Positions 46,934-55,125 of a stretch of DNA of 64,000 bases are shown piece after piece. The translations under genes and the position numbers were made by a program. Source of the stretch: Pseudooceanicola marinus (GTDB lineage: Bacteria; Pseudomonadota; Alphaproteobacteria; Rhodobacterales; Rhodobacteraceae). The notes beneath the pieces were generated by a model. It had not been told where the DNA came from, did no database searches, and saw nothing but the letters and a program-made list of their open reading frames with translations. The stretch is taken from NCBI RefSeq assembly GCF_002786295.1, contig NZ_PGTC01000022.1, positions 86,373 through 150,372 on the forward strand, read 5' to 3'. How positions within the stretch are numbered: the stretch's first letter is position 1; each line of letters starts with the position of its first letter.

Positions 46934-47059
46934 ACTCGGGCGGGCCATAAAGCGGGCTTGCAACCGTACTGAGTGAAACAAGTATCATGGTTAAGCCGCG
47001 CTCGCTGCGTGGGATGGACAGGGTTGGGAACTTTTGCGCACCGCTCACGTTCTCGTGTC

Positions 47060-48076
47060 ATGGTCGCAAATCATGGCGAGCGATGCGCTCGCCGCCTCCC
47101 GCATGGACATATTTTTTATTTGAGTGTCCCGCTTCTGGCTTTGGCCGGATGCGGGGGTGAGCAATCGTCACTGAACCCAGCCGGGCGCGATGCCCTTTCG
47201 ATTTCCACGCTTTTCTGGGTGATGCTGGTCGGTGCCGTGTTTCTCTGGCTGCTGGTGAATGGCGCGTTTTATTACATGTCCCGTGTCAGGCCGGGCGCTT
47301 TCGATCAGCGCTATGCCCGACATATCCTGATCGGTGGCGGGATCGTGTTGCCGGTCGTCGTGCTGACCGTGCTTTTGGTCTGGGGCCTGAGCATGTTGCC
47401 CGACCCGCGCCGCCCCGGTGACGGGCTGGTGGTCCGGGTGACGGGCGAGCAGTGGTGGTGGCGGGTGGAGTATTGGCCTGAGGGGGCGGATGCACCTGTT
47501 CTCACGGCCAACGAGATCCGTCTCCCGGTCGGGCAGAGGACCGAAATACATCTGACATCCGACAAGGTCATTCACTCGTTCTGGATACCCGCACTCGGCG
47601 GAAAGATGGACATGTTCCCGGGCCGCGAGACGATGATCAGTCTGCTCCCCGAAAGACCAGGCACCTATCGCGGCCAGTGCGCCGAATTCTGCGGTGCGTC
47701 GCACGCCTGGATGGCCTTTGCCGCCGTCGCGATGGAGCCCGCCGATTTCGACCGGTGGCTTGCGTCCGAAGCCGCCGATGCCGTTCCCCCATCCACTGAC
47801 GCCGCGGCGCGAGGCGCGCGGCTGTTCCGGTCCGAGGGCTGCGGGGCCTGCCATGCGGTTCGCGGAACCGAAAACGTCGGGCAGGTCGGCCCTGACCTGA
47901 CCCATGTCGGCAGTCGGCAGACCCTGGGTGCCGGGCGGTTGAAGGTCACCATTGATGACCTCTCGATCTGGATCAGTCACACGGACGTTCTCAAACCCGA
48001 GGTAAAGATGCCAACCTACGATCTTGAACCCGATCAGTTGTCCGATCTGGCCGCATATCTGGAAGGGTTGAAATGA
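47060..48076 (+). CDS. ctaC: Cytochrome c oxidase subunit II fused to cytochrome c
   Basis: The 338-residue protein is a lipoprotein (lipobox LALAGC, Cys31) with two membrane helices (about 49-71 and 90-112). The CuA domain has His172 (IHSFWIPALGGKMDMFPG), and Cys207, Cys211, His215 and Met218 (GQCAEFCGASHAWM). A class I cytochrome c domain follows with CGACH (261-265). This is the caa3 layout. The start is uncertain: ATG 47060 keeps the basic n-region; the open frame extends further upstream without a ribosome site. Confidence 0.9.
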   Translation: MVANHGERCARRLPHGHIFYLSVPLLALAGCGGEQSSLNPAGRDALSISTLFWVMLVGAVFLWLLVNGAFYYMSRVRPGAFDQRYARHILIGGGIVLPVVVLTVLLVWGLSMLPDPRRPGDGLVVRVTGEQWWWRVEYWPEGADAPVLTANEIRLPVGQRTEIHLTSDKVIHSFWIPALGGKMDMFPGRETMISLLPERPGTYRGQCAEFCGASHAWMAFAAVAMEPADFDRWLASEAADAVPPSTDAAARGARLFRSEGCGACHAVRGTENVGQVGPDLTHVGSRQTLGAGRLKVTIDDLSIWISHTDVLKPEVKMPTYDLEPDQLSDLAAYLEGLK

Positions 48077-50634
48077 CGCGCCCGTCCGGTTTGCCGCAGC
48101 CCGAAGGCCCGTATCCTCCGACCGACGAGATGTTGGCCGAGCCTGTGCCCCGGGACGTGCAGGAGGCTCAGGCGAGCCGGTTGCGGGCCGCCTGGGAGAC
48201 GCCGAAAGGCTGGCGCTATATTACAGCGGTCAACAATACCGAGGTCGGCAAGTGGTATTGTCTGACAGCACTGGTGTTCATGCTGCTCGCCGGGGTCATG
48301 GCGCTGATAATCCGGCTGCAACTGGCGGTTCCGGAAAACGATCTGGTCTCTGCCGACCGGTTCAATCAGCTTTTCACAATGCACGGATCGGCGATGATGT
48401 TCCTTTTCGCCGTGCCGATGTTCGAGGCGGTGTCGATCCTGTTGCTGCCGGGCATGCTGGGCGCGCGGGACATGCCGTTCCCGCGGCTGTCGGCCTTCGG
48501 CTACTGGTGCTTCCTGATCGGTGGCGTCTTTGTCATCGGTTCGATTTTCTTCGACGCCGCGCCACGCGCCGGGTGGTTCATGTATCCGCCGCTCGCGACC
48601 AAGGACGAGGGGCCGGGGTCGGACATTTGGCTGCTTGGTCTGTCGTTCATCGAGGTCGCGTCGATTGCTGCGGCGGTCGAGCTTATCGTCGGCACGCTGA
48701 AATGCCGGCCGCCGGGGATGCGGGTGAACATCATGCCGCTCTACGCCTGGTATGTGCTGGTGGTGGGAGGAATGATCCTTTTTGCCTTCCCGCCGCTGAT
48801 TGCAGGGGATTTCTTGTTCGAGCTCGAACGATCCTTCGACTGGCCCTTCTTCGATCCGACGCGCGGCGGCGATCCGATGTTGTGGCAGCACCTGTTCTGG
48901 ATCTTCGGCCATCCGGAGGTCTACATCATCTTCCTGCCCTCCATTGCGATTGCCGCGATGGTCATCCCGACCGTCGCCCGGCGGCCGATTTTCGGCTATT
49001 CTTGGATCGTGCTGTCAGCCGTGGGCACGGGGTTCCTGTCCTTCGGGCTCTGGGTGCACCACATGTTCACCACCGGATTGCCGTCGATTTCGCTCGGTTT
49101 CTTTTCGGCGGCATCCGAGGCGGTTGTGATCCCCACAGGCATCCAGATTTTCGCCTTCCTCGCCACGCTGATGGCGGGGCGGGTGAAGATGACCCTACCG
49201 ATGCTGTGGATCTCGGGGGCGCTGGCGATCTTCACCATGGGGGGGCTGACCGGCGTGATGCTGGCGCTGGCACCGTTCGATTTCCAGGCGCATGACACCT
49301 ACTTCATCGTGGCGCACCTGCATTACACGCTTTTCGGCGGTATGGTCTTTCCGGTGATCGCGGGGGTCTATTACTTCTTCCCGTTCATCCAGAAAAAGCT
49401 GATGTCGGACCGGCTGGGCAAGTGGGCCTTCTGGCTGACCTTCAGCGGGTTCAACCTGTGCTTCCTGCCGATGCACCTGACCGGGCTCTGGGGCATGCCG
49501 CGGCGGGTCTATACCTATCCGGGCGGGCTTGGATGGGACTGGCTCAACCTGATCTCGACCGTCGGGGCCTTTGTCATGGCAGCAGGGTTCGCGACCTTTG
49601 TCTGGGACCTGATCCGGCCCAAGCACAGACAGGCGCAGATCCCGCGCAATCCTTGGGACGGTGGCACATTGGAATGGACCCATGACGTGCCCGAAGAGGC
49701 CTGGGGTGTGCGATCCATCCCGCATGTGACGACGCGCTATCCGCTCTGGGATCAGCCCGACATGCTGACGCGGCTGGACGCGGGGCGCTACTACCTGCCG
49801 GACGCACAGGAGGGCAAACGCGAGACGCTCGTCACCTCGGTCATCGATGCAGAGCCGGTGCAGGTTCAGCGGGTCACCGGGCCGACGTGGATCACGCTCT
49901 GGGCCGCAGCGTTTACGGGCGGCGCGTTCATCTTCCCAACCTTCAGCTGGTATACGCCCGCGATCATCAGCGGAGCGCTGGCGATCTGCTGCATCATCTG
50001 GTGGCTCTGGACCGCAACCGCGCAGGTGCCCGAGGCGGACAGCAAGGATGCGGGGCTCGGGCTGCGTCTGCCGACCTATGCGGCAGGTCCGGCCTCTGTC
50101 GGGTGGTGGGCCATCTGGATCACCATGCTGGGGGATGCGACGGCCTTTGCTTCGCTGGTCTTCGGGTTCTTCTTCTACTGGACCGCGTCGCCCGACTTTC
50201 CGCCCGACGGCGCAGCCCATGCGGTGCCGGGCCTTATCGCCTTGGCAGCGCTGGCCTTTGCGGTAAACTGGGCGCTGACGGTCGGGGCGCGCCAGCTGAA
50301 CCGGGCAGGGCGGGTGACCCCGGCGCGGATCTGCCTGATTGCCGCGCCAGCGGTGGCGGCCGCCGGGGCTGCGGCGCTGGTCGGGGCCGTGATTGACCTG
50401 GAGCCGGCATCCCATGTCTATCCGGCAATCCTCTGGGCGCTTGCGATCTGGATCGCGGTCCATTCCGGGGCCGGCGTCATCATGCAGCTCTACTGTCTCG
50501 CCGGATCGCTCTTCGGCAAGCTGACGCCGCGCTATGATGCGGACATCTGGAACGTCTCGCTCTTCTGGCATTTCGTGACGATTTCGGCGCTGGTGGCCTG
50601 TGCAGTGCTGGGCCTTATGCCGGAGGCGCTATGA
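48073..50634 (+). CDS. ctaD: Cytochrome c oxidase subunit I-III fusion
   Basis: An 853-residue fusion. Residues of about 50-540 are subunit I: MHGSAMMFLF near the heme a site, WIFGHPEVYI (CuB and cross-linked Tyr region), VWVHHMFTTG-type WVHHMFTTGLP, and DTYFIVAHLHYTLFGG. From about 600 onward, TWITLWAAAFTGGAFIF and WAIWITMLGDATAFASLVFGFFFY make up a subunit III-like domain. Fused CoxI-CoxIII is typical of caa3 oxidases. It transfers electrons to O2 and pumps protons. It overlaps ctaC by 4 bp. Confidence 0.95.
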   Translation: MTRPSGLPQPEGPYPPTDEMLAEPVPRDVQEAQASRLRAAWETPKGWRYITAVNNTEVGKWYCLTALVFMLLAGVMALIIRLQLAVPENDLVSADRFNQLFTMHGSAMMFLFAVPMFEAVSILLLPGMLGARDMPFPRLSAFGYWCFLIGGVFVIGSIFFDAAPRAGWFMYPPLATKDEGPGSDIWLLGLSFIEVASIAAAVELIVGTLKCRPPGMRVNIMPLYAWYVLVVGGMILFAFPPLIAGDFLFELERSFDWPFFDPTRGGDPMLWQHLFWIFGHPEVYIIFLPSIAIAAMVIPTVARRPIFGYSWIVLSAVGTGFLSFGLWVHHMFTTGLPSISLGFFSAASEAVVIPTGIQIFAFLATLMAGRVKMTLPMLWISGALAIFTMGGLTGVMLALAPFDFQAHDTYFIVAHLHYTLFGGMVFPVIAGVYYFFPFIQKKLMSDRLGKWAFWLTFSGFNLCFLPMHLTGLWGMPRRVYTYPGGLGWDWLNLISTVGAFVMAAGFATFVWDLIRPKHRQAQIPRNPWDGGTLEWTHDVPEEAWGVRSIPHVTTRYPLWDQPDMLTRLDAGRYYLPDAQEGKRETLVTSVIDAEPVQVQRVTGPTWITLWAAAFTGGAFIFPTFSWYTPAIISGALAICCIIWWLWTATAQVPEADSKDAGLGLRLPTYAAGPASVGWWAIWITMLGDATAFASLVFGFFFYWTASPDFPPDGAAHAVPGLIALAALAFAVNWALTVGARQLNRAGRVTPARICLIAAPAVAAAGAAALVGAVIDLEPASHVYPAILWALAIWIAVHSGAGVIMQLYCLAGSLFGKLTPRYDADIWNVSLFWHFVTISALVACAVLGLMPEAL

Positions 50635-51035
50635 CCGACGAGCATCAGCCACGCCGGGACGAGGACCAAAAGGAGTTCGCCGAAGAACATGCGAGCCTGT
50701 TCAAGATCACGCTCGGCCCGCTGATCTGGGCCGCGCATTTCGTTGCCTGCTATGGGCTGGTGGCGGTCACCTGTGCGAAGGGCTGGGATATCGACGCCGT
50801 GCGGTCCGGACTGCTGGTGGCCAGCGGGGCCGCGCTTGTCGGGATCGGTTGGGTTGGCTGGGTCGCCTGGCGGCAGTGGAATGTCGCGCAGACCGGGGAT
50901 TTCGTGAACCGGTGCGGGCGGGCGGAGGACCGGCACCACTTTCTCGGCCACGCGGCGTTTCTGCTCTCGATCATCTCGGCGATCGGTGTGGTCTTCGTTT
51001 CGCTACCGCTGGTTCTGATCGGGGGGTGCCAATGA
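50631..51035 (+). CDS. Small membrane protein of the oxidase operon
   Basis: A 134-residue protein with three likely membrane helices (about 25-45, 60-82 and 105-130) after a charged N-terminus (MTDEHQPRRDEDQKEFAEEHAS). It overlaps ctaD and the CtaG-like gene by 4 bp each, so it is part of the oxidase operon, where caa3 clusters often have a short subunit or assembly protein. Function not assigned. Confidence 0.75.
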   Translation: MTDEHQPRRDEDQKEFAEEHASLFKITLGPLIWAAHFVACYGLVAVTCAKGWDIDAVRSGLLVASGAALVGIGWVGWVAWRQWNVAQTGDFVNRCGRAEDRHHFLGHAAFLLSIISAIGVVFVSLPLVLIGGCQ

Positions 51036-51604
51036 AGCCGGTTTTCCTTGTTCCAGGCCTGTTGCTGCTGGCCCTCGTCTGGCTGATCCCACTCGACAGA
51101 TACATGCCGGTCTTTGCCGCGCATATGGTCAGGCACATGGTGCTGGTCGCCCTGGCCGCGCCTCTGCTCGTGCTGAGCCTGCCGGATGCCGCCGATCGGA
51201 TGGCGGTGCCGCCGCTCGCCGCAGCCCTTGTAGAATTCGTCGTGGTCTGGGGCTGGCATCTGCCTGCCGCGCATGCCCTCGGGCGGTTGCAGGGTCTGGG
51301 ATTTGCGGCCGAACAGGCGAGCTTCCTCGTTGTCGGCCTGTTGGTCTGGGCCAGCTGTCTGCGGCGTGACCAGCCCCTCGCCGGGGCAGGGGGGCTGCTG
51401 CTGACCTCGATGCATATGACCTTGCTGGGGGCGCTGCTGGTTCTGGCGCCGCGCGACATCTATGCCGAGATCTGCGGCACTGCGCCTGATCTCTCGGGTC
51501 AGCAGATCGGGGGCATGCTGATGCTGGCCATCGGAACGCCGGTTTACCTGATCGCGGGGCTGTGGCTGACCGGGCAGGCGTTGCGGGAAAGGGGGACGGC
51601 ATGA
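51032..51604 (+). CDS. ctaG: Cytochrome c oxidase assembly factor CtaG (caa3 type)
   Basis: A 190-residue, largely hydrophobic protein with the Caa3_CtaG-like pattern: HMVRHMVLVALAAPLLVLSLPDA, EFVVVWGWHLPAAHALGRLQ and LLTSMHMTLLGALLVLAPRDIYA (conserved membrane histidines). Members help insert copper into the oxidase. ATG at 51032 overlaps the previous stop; the much longer in-frame extension is not used. Confidence 0.85.
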   Translation: MKPVFLVPGLLLLALVWLIPLDRYMPVFAAHMVRHMVLVALAAPLLVLSLPDAADRMAVPPLAAALVEFVVVWGWHLPAAHALGRLQGLGFAAEQASFLVVGLLVWASCLRRDQPLAGAGGLLLTSMHMTLLGALLVLAPRDIYAEICGTAPDLSGQQIGGMLMLAIGTPVYLIAGLWLTGQALRERGTA

Positions 51605-52581
51605 GGCGAGTTCTGCTGACACTCGCGGTGCTGGGCGGGCTTGGGCTTGCGGGCGCGGCGGCGGTTGTGGGGTTCGGCCTTTACAACGTGTCGGCGCAGG
51701 TGGGGCATCTGCCCGGAGTGTCCTGGGTGCTGCACACGACCTTCCGCAACTCGGTCAGCCTGCGCGCACTTGCGCCCGAGGAGGTGCCGCCGCTGGACGA
51801 CCCGGACCTGATCGCCCTTGGCGCCGGGCACTACGCAACGGCCTGCGCGATGTGCCACGGCGCTCCGGGTGAAACGCAAAGTGCAACCGTCCGCGCCATG
51901 GTGCCCGCGCCACCGCCGATCAACGAGGCAGTCGCGCATTGGGAGGCGAACGAGTTGCACTGGATCGTCGAAAACGGGGCCAAGATGACCGGTATGCCGG
52001 CCTGGCCCGTCGGGGCGCGGGGTGACGAGGTCTGGGCCGTCATTGCGTTCCTGGAGTCGATCAAACGCGATACCGCCCCACGGATGCCTTCGCCAACCCT
52101 GACCGGCACGGCCTATTGCCAAAGCTGCCACGGGGATATCGGCGGCCCGGTGCCCCAGCTGGACATTCAGTCTGCCGAATACCTCGAAGCGCAGCTTGAT
52201 GCCTATCTGACCGGAGAGAGGCCGAGCGGGATCATGGCGCAGGCGGCGACCCGGGTGCCCAAGGACAGCTTTGCAGAGCTGGCAGAGGCGTTCTCAGCCA
52301 AGCCCGCCAACCCGGACCCGGTGCCGGGGGAGGGGCCGGGCGCGGCGCTGGCGCGGCAGGGCACCCGCGATGTGCCCGCCTGCCTCGCCTGCCACGGTGG
52401 ACAGGACCCCAGCAAGGGCCCGCGCCTCTTCGGTCAGAACGAGGCCTACCTCGTGGCCCAGCTGAAGCTCTGGCGGGACGGAACCCTTGACCATGATGCG
52501 CTCATGGCCGCGGCGGCGCGAGATCTGACGACCGAGGATATCAAGACCCTGAGCCGCTATTTTGCTGGTGTCGGGCGATAG
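51601..52581 (+). CDS. Triheme cytochrome c, membrane-anchored
   Basis: A 326-residue protein with an N-terminal anchor (about 4-30) and three heme c sites: CAMCH (82-86), CQSCH (173-177) and CLACH (261-265). The first domain has MTGMPAWP as the Met ligand loop; the second and third resemble a cytochrome c4 pair (AEYLEAQLDAYLTGERPSG; EAYLVAQLKLWRDG). It probably brings electrons to the oxidase in the periplasm. The start overlaps ctaG by 4 bp. Confidence 0.9.
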   Translation: MRRVLLTLAVLGGLGLAGAAAVVGFGLYNVSAQVGHLPGVSWVLHTTFRNSVSLRALAPEEVPPLDDPDLIALGAGHYATACAMCHGAPGETQSATVRAMVPAPPPINEAVAHWEANELHWIVENGAKMTGMPAWPVGARGDEVWAVIAFLESIKRDTAPRMPSPTLTGTAYCQSCHGDIGGPVPQLDIQSAEYLEAQLDAYLTGERPSGIMAQAATRVPKDSFAELAEAFSAKPANPDPVPGEGPGAALARQGTRDVPACLACHGGQDPSKGPRLFGQNEAYLVAQLKLWRDGTLDHDALMAAAARDLTTEDIKTLSRYFAGVGR

Positions 52582-52667
52582 ACAAGCCGACAGCGACCGG
52601 AACATCGCGGATCACATTGCGTTGATCTGTCATCCTCGCACCATTTCCAAGCCAGCCGGAGGCCTCG

Positions 52668-53501
52668 ATGCCATATCTCCGTTTTGCCCTCATGATCCTT
52701 ACGTCGACCATTGTCATGCTGGTTCTGATGTATCTCAACACATACTCCTCCGCGCACATGTTCTATTCCGAAACACGCGTCTACATGGCGATCCTGATGG
52801 GGGGCGTCATGGCGATCGTCATGATGCTCTGGATGTGGGGAATGTATCCGAACCGGACAGCCAACTTCGCTATTCTCGCCGGGGCTGTCGTCGTGTCGGG
52901 GGTCGCGCTCTGGCTCGTGCGGAGTCAGGTGACCGTGTCGGGCCCCAGCTACATGCGGGCCATGATCCCGCATCATTCGATTGCGATCATGACCTCTGAA
53001 CGCGCCGGGATCGAAGATGCCCGCGTGGCGCGGCTGGCCGATGAAATCGCGTCGGCTCAGAGAAAGGAAATCGCCGAGATGCGGTATCTCGTGGCCGAGA
53101 CCGCAGCCGGCCGGACTGTCGCGGATGCGTTTCAGGATGATCCGGCCCGTGTCGGAACGATGGAGGACGCACGCGCCAACGTGCAGCTGTCGTCCCTTGA
53201 TCCGGCGCCCGTCAGCCGCGAGGACGCCGCAAAGGTGATCTCCGGGACGGGTTGTCAGTTCCGCCGTGCGCCCGAAGCCGATCCGATCCTGTGGACGGAC
53301 GGCGCGGGGCAAGCGGTGGCCCAGGTCAGTGGCGTGCTACTACCGCTGGAAGGTGAGGATGGGACATGGCAAACCCAAGGGCTCAGTATCTCGGTCACGT
53401 CGAGGGATGATCCGGATGTCCGGTCTGACGCGACCCTGGCCTTCGCCTTCGATCCCGGCCCCTCGTCAGGGTATCGCGGGTGGTGGTCCTGCGACGGCTG
53501 A
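52668..53501 (+). CDS. DUF305 membrane protein
   Basis: A 277-residue protein with three N-terminal membrane segments (about 5-24, 38-58 and 66-84), then the DUF305 core (YMRAMIPHHSIAIMTSERA, His102-His103) and a short C-terminal domain (about 200-277) ending in GWWSCDG. DUF305 proteins bind metals through their histidines and are linked to copper handling; with the oxidase operon just upstream, a copper role is plausible. The last domain is unassigned. Confidence 0.85.
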   Translation: MPYLRFALMILTSTIVMLVLMYLNTYSSAHMFYSETRVYMAILMGGVMAIVMMLWMWGMYPNRTANFAILAGAVVVSGVALWLVRSQVTVSGPSYMRAMIPHHSIAIMTSERAGIEDARVARLADEIASAQRKEIAEMRYLVAETAAGRTVADAFQDDPARVGTMEDARANVQLSSLDPAPVSREDAAKVISGTGCQFRRAPEADPILWTDGAGQAVAQVSGVLLPLEGEDGTWQTQGLSISVTSRDDPDVRSDATLAFAFDPGPSSGYRGWWSCDG

Positions 53502-53568
53502 CCGGAACGGCCGGTCATTCAGGGGATGTCCGCAAATTGTGTCGGTCATCCCACCGGTGCACAGGGTG

Positions 53569-53602
53569 TGACCCGCGTTGCGACTTGCTTGAAAGCGGGT
53601 CA
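53569..53602. repeat. Inverted repeat after the DUF305 gene
   Basis: TGACCCGC (53569-53576) is repeated in inverse at 53595-53602, separated by 18 nt. It lies in the roughly 380-bp gap before the metallo-hydrolase remnant and may be an operator or weak terminator. No other feature is seen in that gap except a doubtful short frame at 53666. Confidence 0.4.
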
Positions 53603-53665
53603 GCCATGAAATCTCGCCGTTAGATACTACTTGATAGCTTTCATCTTAGGGTAAATGGCGGGGCC

Positions 53666-53929
53666 ATGGCTGAAAGACCGTCCATGGAGCTTTACGAACT
53701 GGTTGATCTGATCCACGCGGTGGCGCGGCGGCTTCCGGCCCCGGCCGATCTGGAGTCGGGCTGGAGCGTGACACGGTCGCAGCGACGACGCAGGCACAGA
53801 GCCGCATCGAAGCGCACCTCTCAGCCCAGCCGCCGGCGGGCGGCCGCCACGGCTTGCATGGCCGACAGCGAAGGAAACCCTCCGATGACGGATGAGCTTA
53901 CCTTCGATGACACTTCCAACGGACTATAA
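53666..53929 (+). CDS. Doubtful 87-residue frame
   Basis: The frame starts at ATG 53666 (MAERPSMELYELVDLIHAVARRLPAPADLESG) but soon turns into an Arg-rich stretch (SQRRRRHRAASKRTSQPSRRRAAA). It shares its stop with the better-supported start of the metallo-hydrolase remnant at 53885. I know no family for it, and it could be either a small gene fragment or non-coding. Confidence 0.2.
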   Translation: MAERPSMELYELVDLIHAVARRLPAPADLESGWSVTRSQRRRRHRAASKRTSQPSRRRAAATACMADSEGNPPMTDELTFDDTSNGL

Positions 53930-54575
53930 TCCACGATCCGAGGCCTCCACGGGACCCCGGGTGCACCGTTACCCTTCCTCGGCGGAGTCGTGGTTCGCGC
54001 TTTCGTGCTTGAGAGGCCGCAGGGCAACGTCACCGTCTACAATGCCCCGGGTATCAGTGAGGCTGCTGACGAGATTTGTGAAATGGGGCGGCCTGAGCGC
54101 CTTCTCATGAACCACCATCACGAAGCAATGCATGGCGCGCTGCGCCTCGATGTGCCCGTCTGGATCAATGAGGCAGACCGGGCCAATGTCGACATGGCCA
54201 TCGCCGGCACCTTCTCGGAACGCCATATGATCGAAGATGATCTGGAAATCATCCCGACACCCGGCCATACGCCGGGAACCACGACCTTCCTCTGGAACAA
54301 CGGCGAACGCCGTCTGCCCTTTCCGGGGGACGTTCTGTGGGTGCAGAACGGCGAGTGGAAGGCGGTTCTGCTCGGCGACAGCAATCGGGCGGCTTATCTG
54401 GGCAGCCTCGCGGCGTTGGGGAGATCGATTTCGATATCCTCGTGCCCTGGGGTGTCGAGGACGGTGCACCTTACGGCTATGCCGTGACCCGGGAAGAGGC
54501 CGCTTCGAACCTCGAACGGATTATCGGGCGGCTTGAAGCCGGGAGAATGGCTGAGCGAGCGCGGGAAGTCGTCCC
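53885..54575 (+). pseudogene. MBL-fold metallo-hydrolase-like gene, broken
   Basis: An ATG at 53885 has AAGGAAA upstream and reads MTDELTFDDTSNGL, then hits TAA at 53927. The same frame continues open: GLHGTPGAPLPFLGGVVVRAFVLERPQGNVTVYNAPG, then IIPTPGHTPGTTTFLWNNGERRLPFPGD, which is the MBL-fold pattern with a HTPG motif. At about 54418-54421 the frame slips: adding one G to GGGG would restore GEIDFDILVPWGVEDGAPYG and ASNLERIIGRLEAGR. Two lesions make a functional product unlikely, unless sequencing errors account for them. Confidence 0.6.
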
Positions 54576-54590
54576 ATGTGTCGGCTCGGT

Positions 54591-54920
54591 CTACAGTGCC
54601 ACCACGACCACGATCAGTGTGATCACGGCGACGGCGGCAATAACCAGAACCCGGGGACTTAGTCTGTTGCCCTGCAATTCTGCCGGACCTTTCTTTCTGT
54701 CTTCCGGCTTAGCGCGCGGAGTTTCGACCGCAGCGGCCCGTTTGACCTGATCGCGGTCCGGCGGGTGCCCTCCGGCCTCGGCATCTGTGCCCAAGGGGGC
54801 CGCCGCGGGGTCGGAGAACGCGACCTTGTCGCCGGTTCCGCCTCTGTCGATCTCATCGCGCAGTTGGGCGGACGTCTCGGTCGTGCGATCTTCGGGGGCT
54901 TTCGTCTTGGTGTCGGTCAT
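54591..54920 (-). CDS. Small protein with C-terminal membrane helix
   Basis: A 109-residue protein, hydrophilic and charged for about 85 residues (MTDTKTKAPEDRTTETSAQL) and ending in one hydrophobic helix (VLVIAAVAVITLIVVVVAL). GAGGAG lies about 9 nt before the ATG. It looks like a tail-anchored protein. It overlaps the 3' end of the broken metallo-hydrolase on the other strand. Function unknown. Confidence 0.6.
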   Translation of the reverse strand: MTDTKTKAPEDRTTETSAQLRDEIDRGGTGDKVAFSDPAAAPLGTDAEAGGHPPDRDQVKRAAAVETPRAKPEDRKKGPAELQGNRLSPRVLVIAAVAVITLIVVVVAL

Positions 54921-55125
54921 AGGATGTGCTCCTCGCTCCTACACGATCAACGGCAGTCCGCTTGCGGAGTTCCAGCTACGCCAACACGGGGCGGCCATCT
55001 GTCTGGGGGAGGTGGGTGCTGAAAAAGCGGTTGCGGCAGTCCACGACCGACCTCGCACGATCAGCTGATGCAGCGGCGGCGGCAAGACCAAACCCTGCCA
55101 CCGCGCGCCTTGCTATTCAGGTCGT

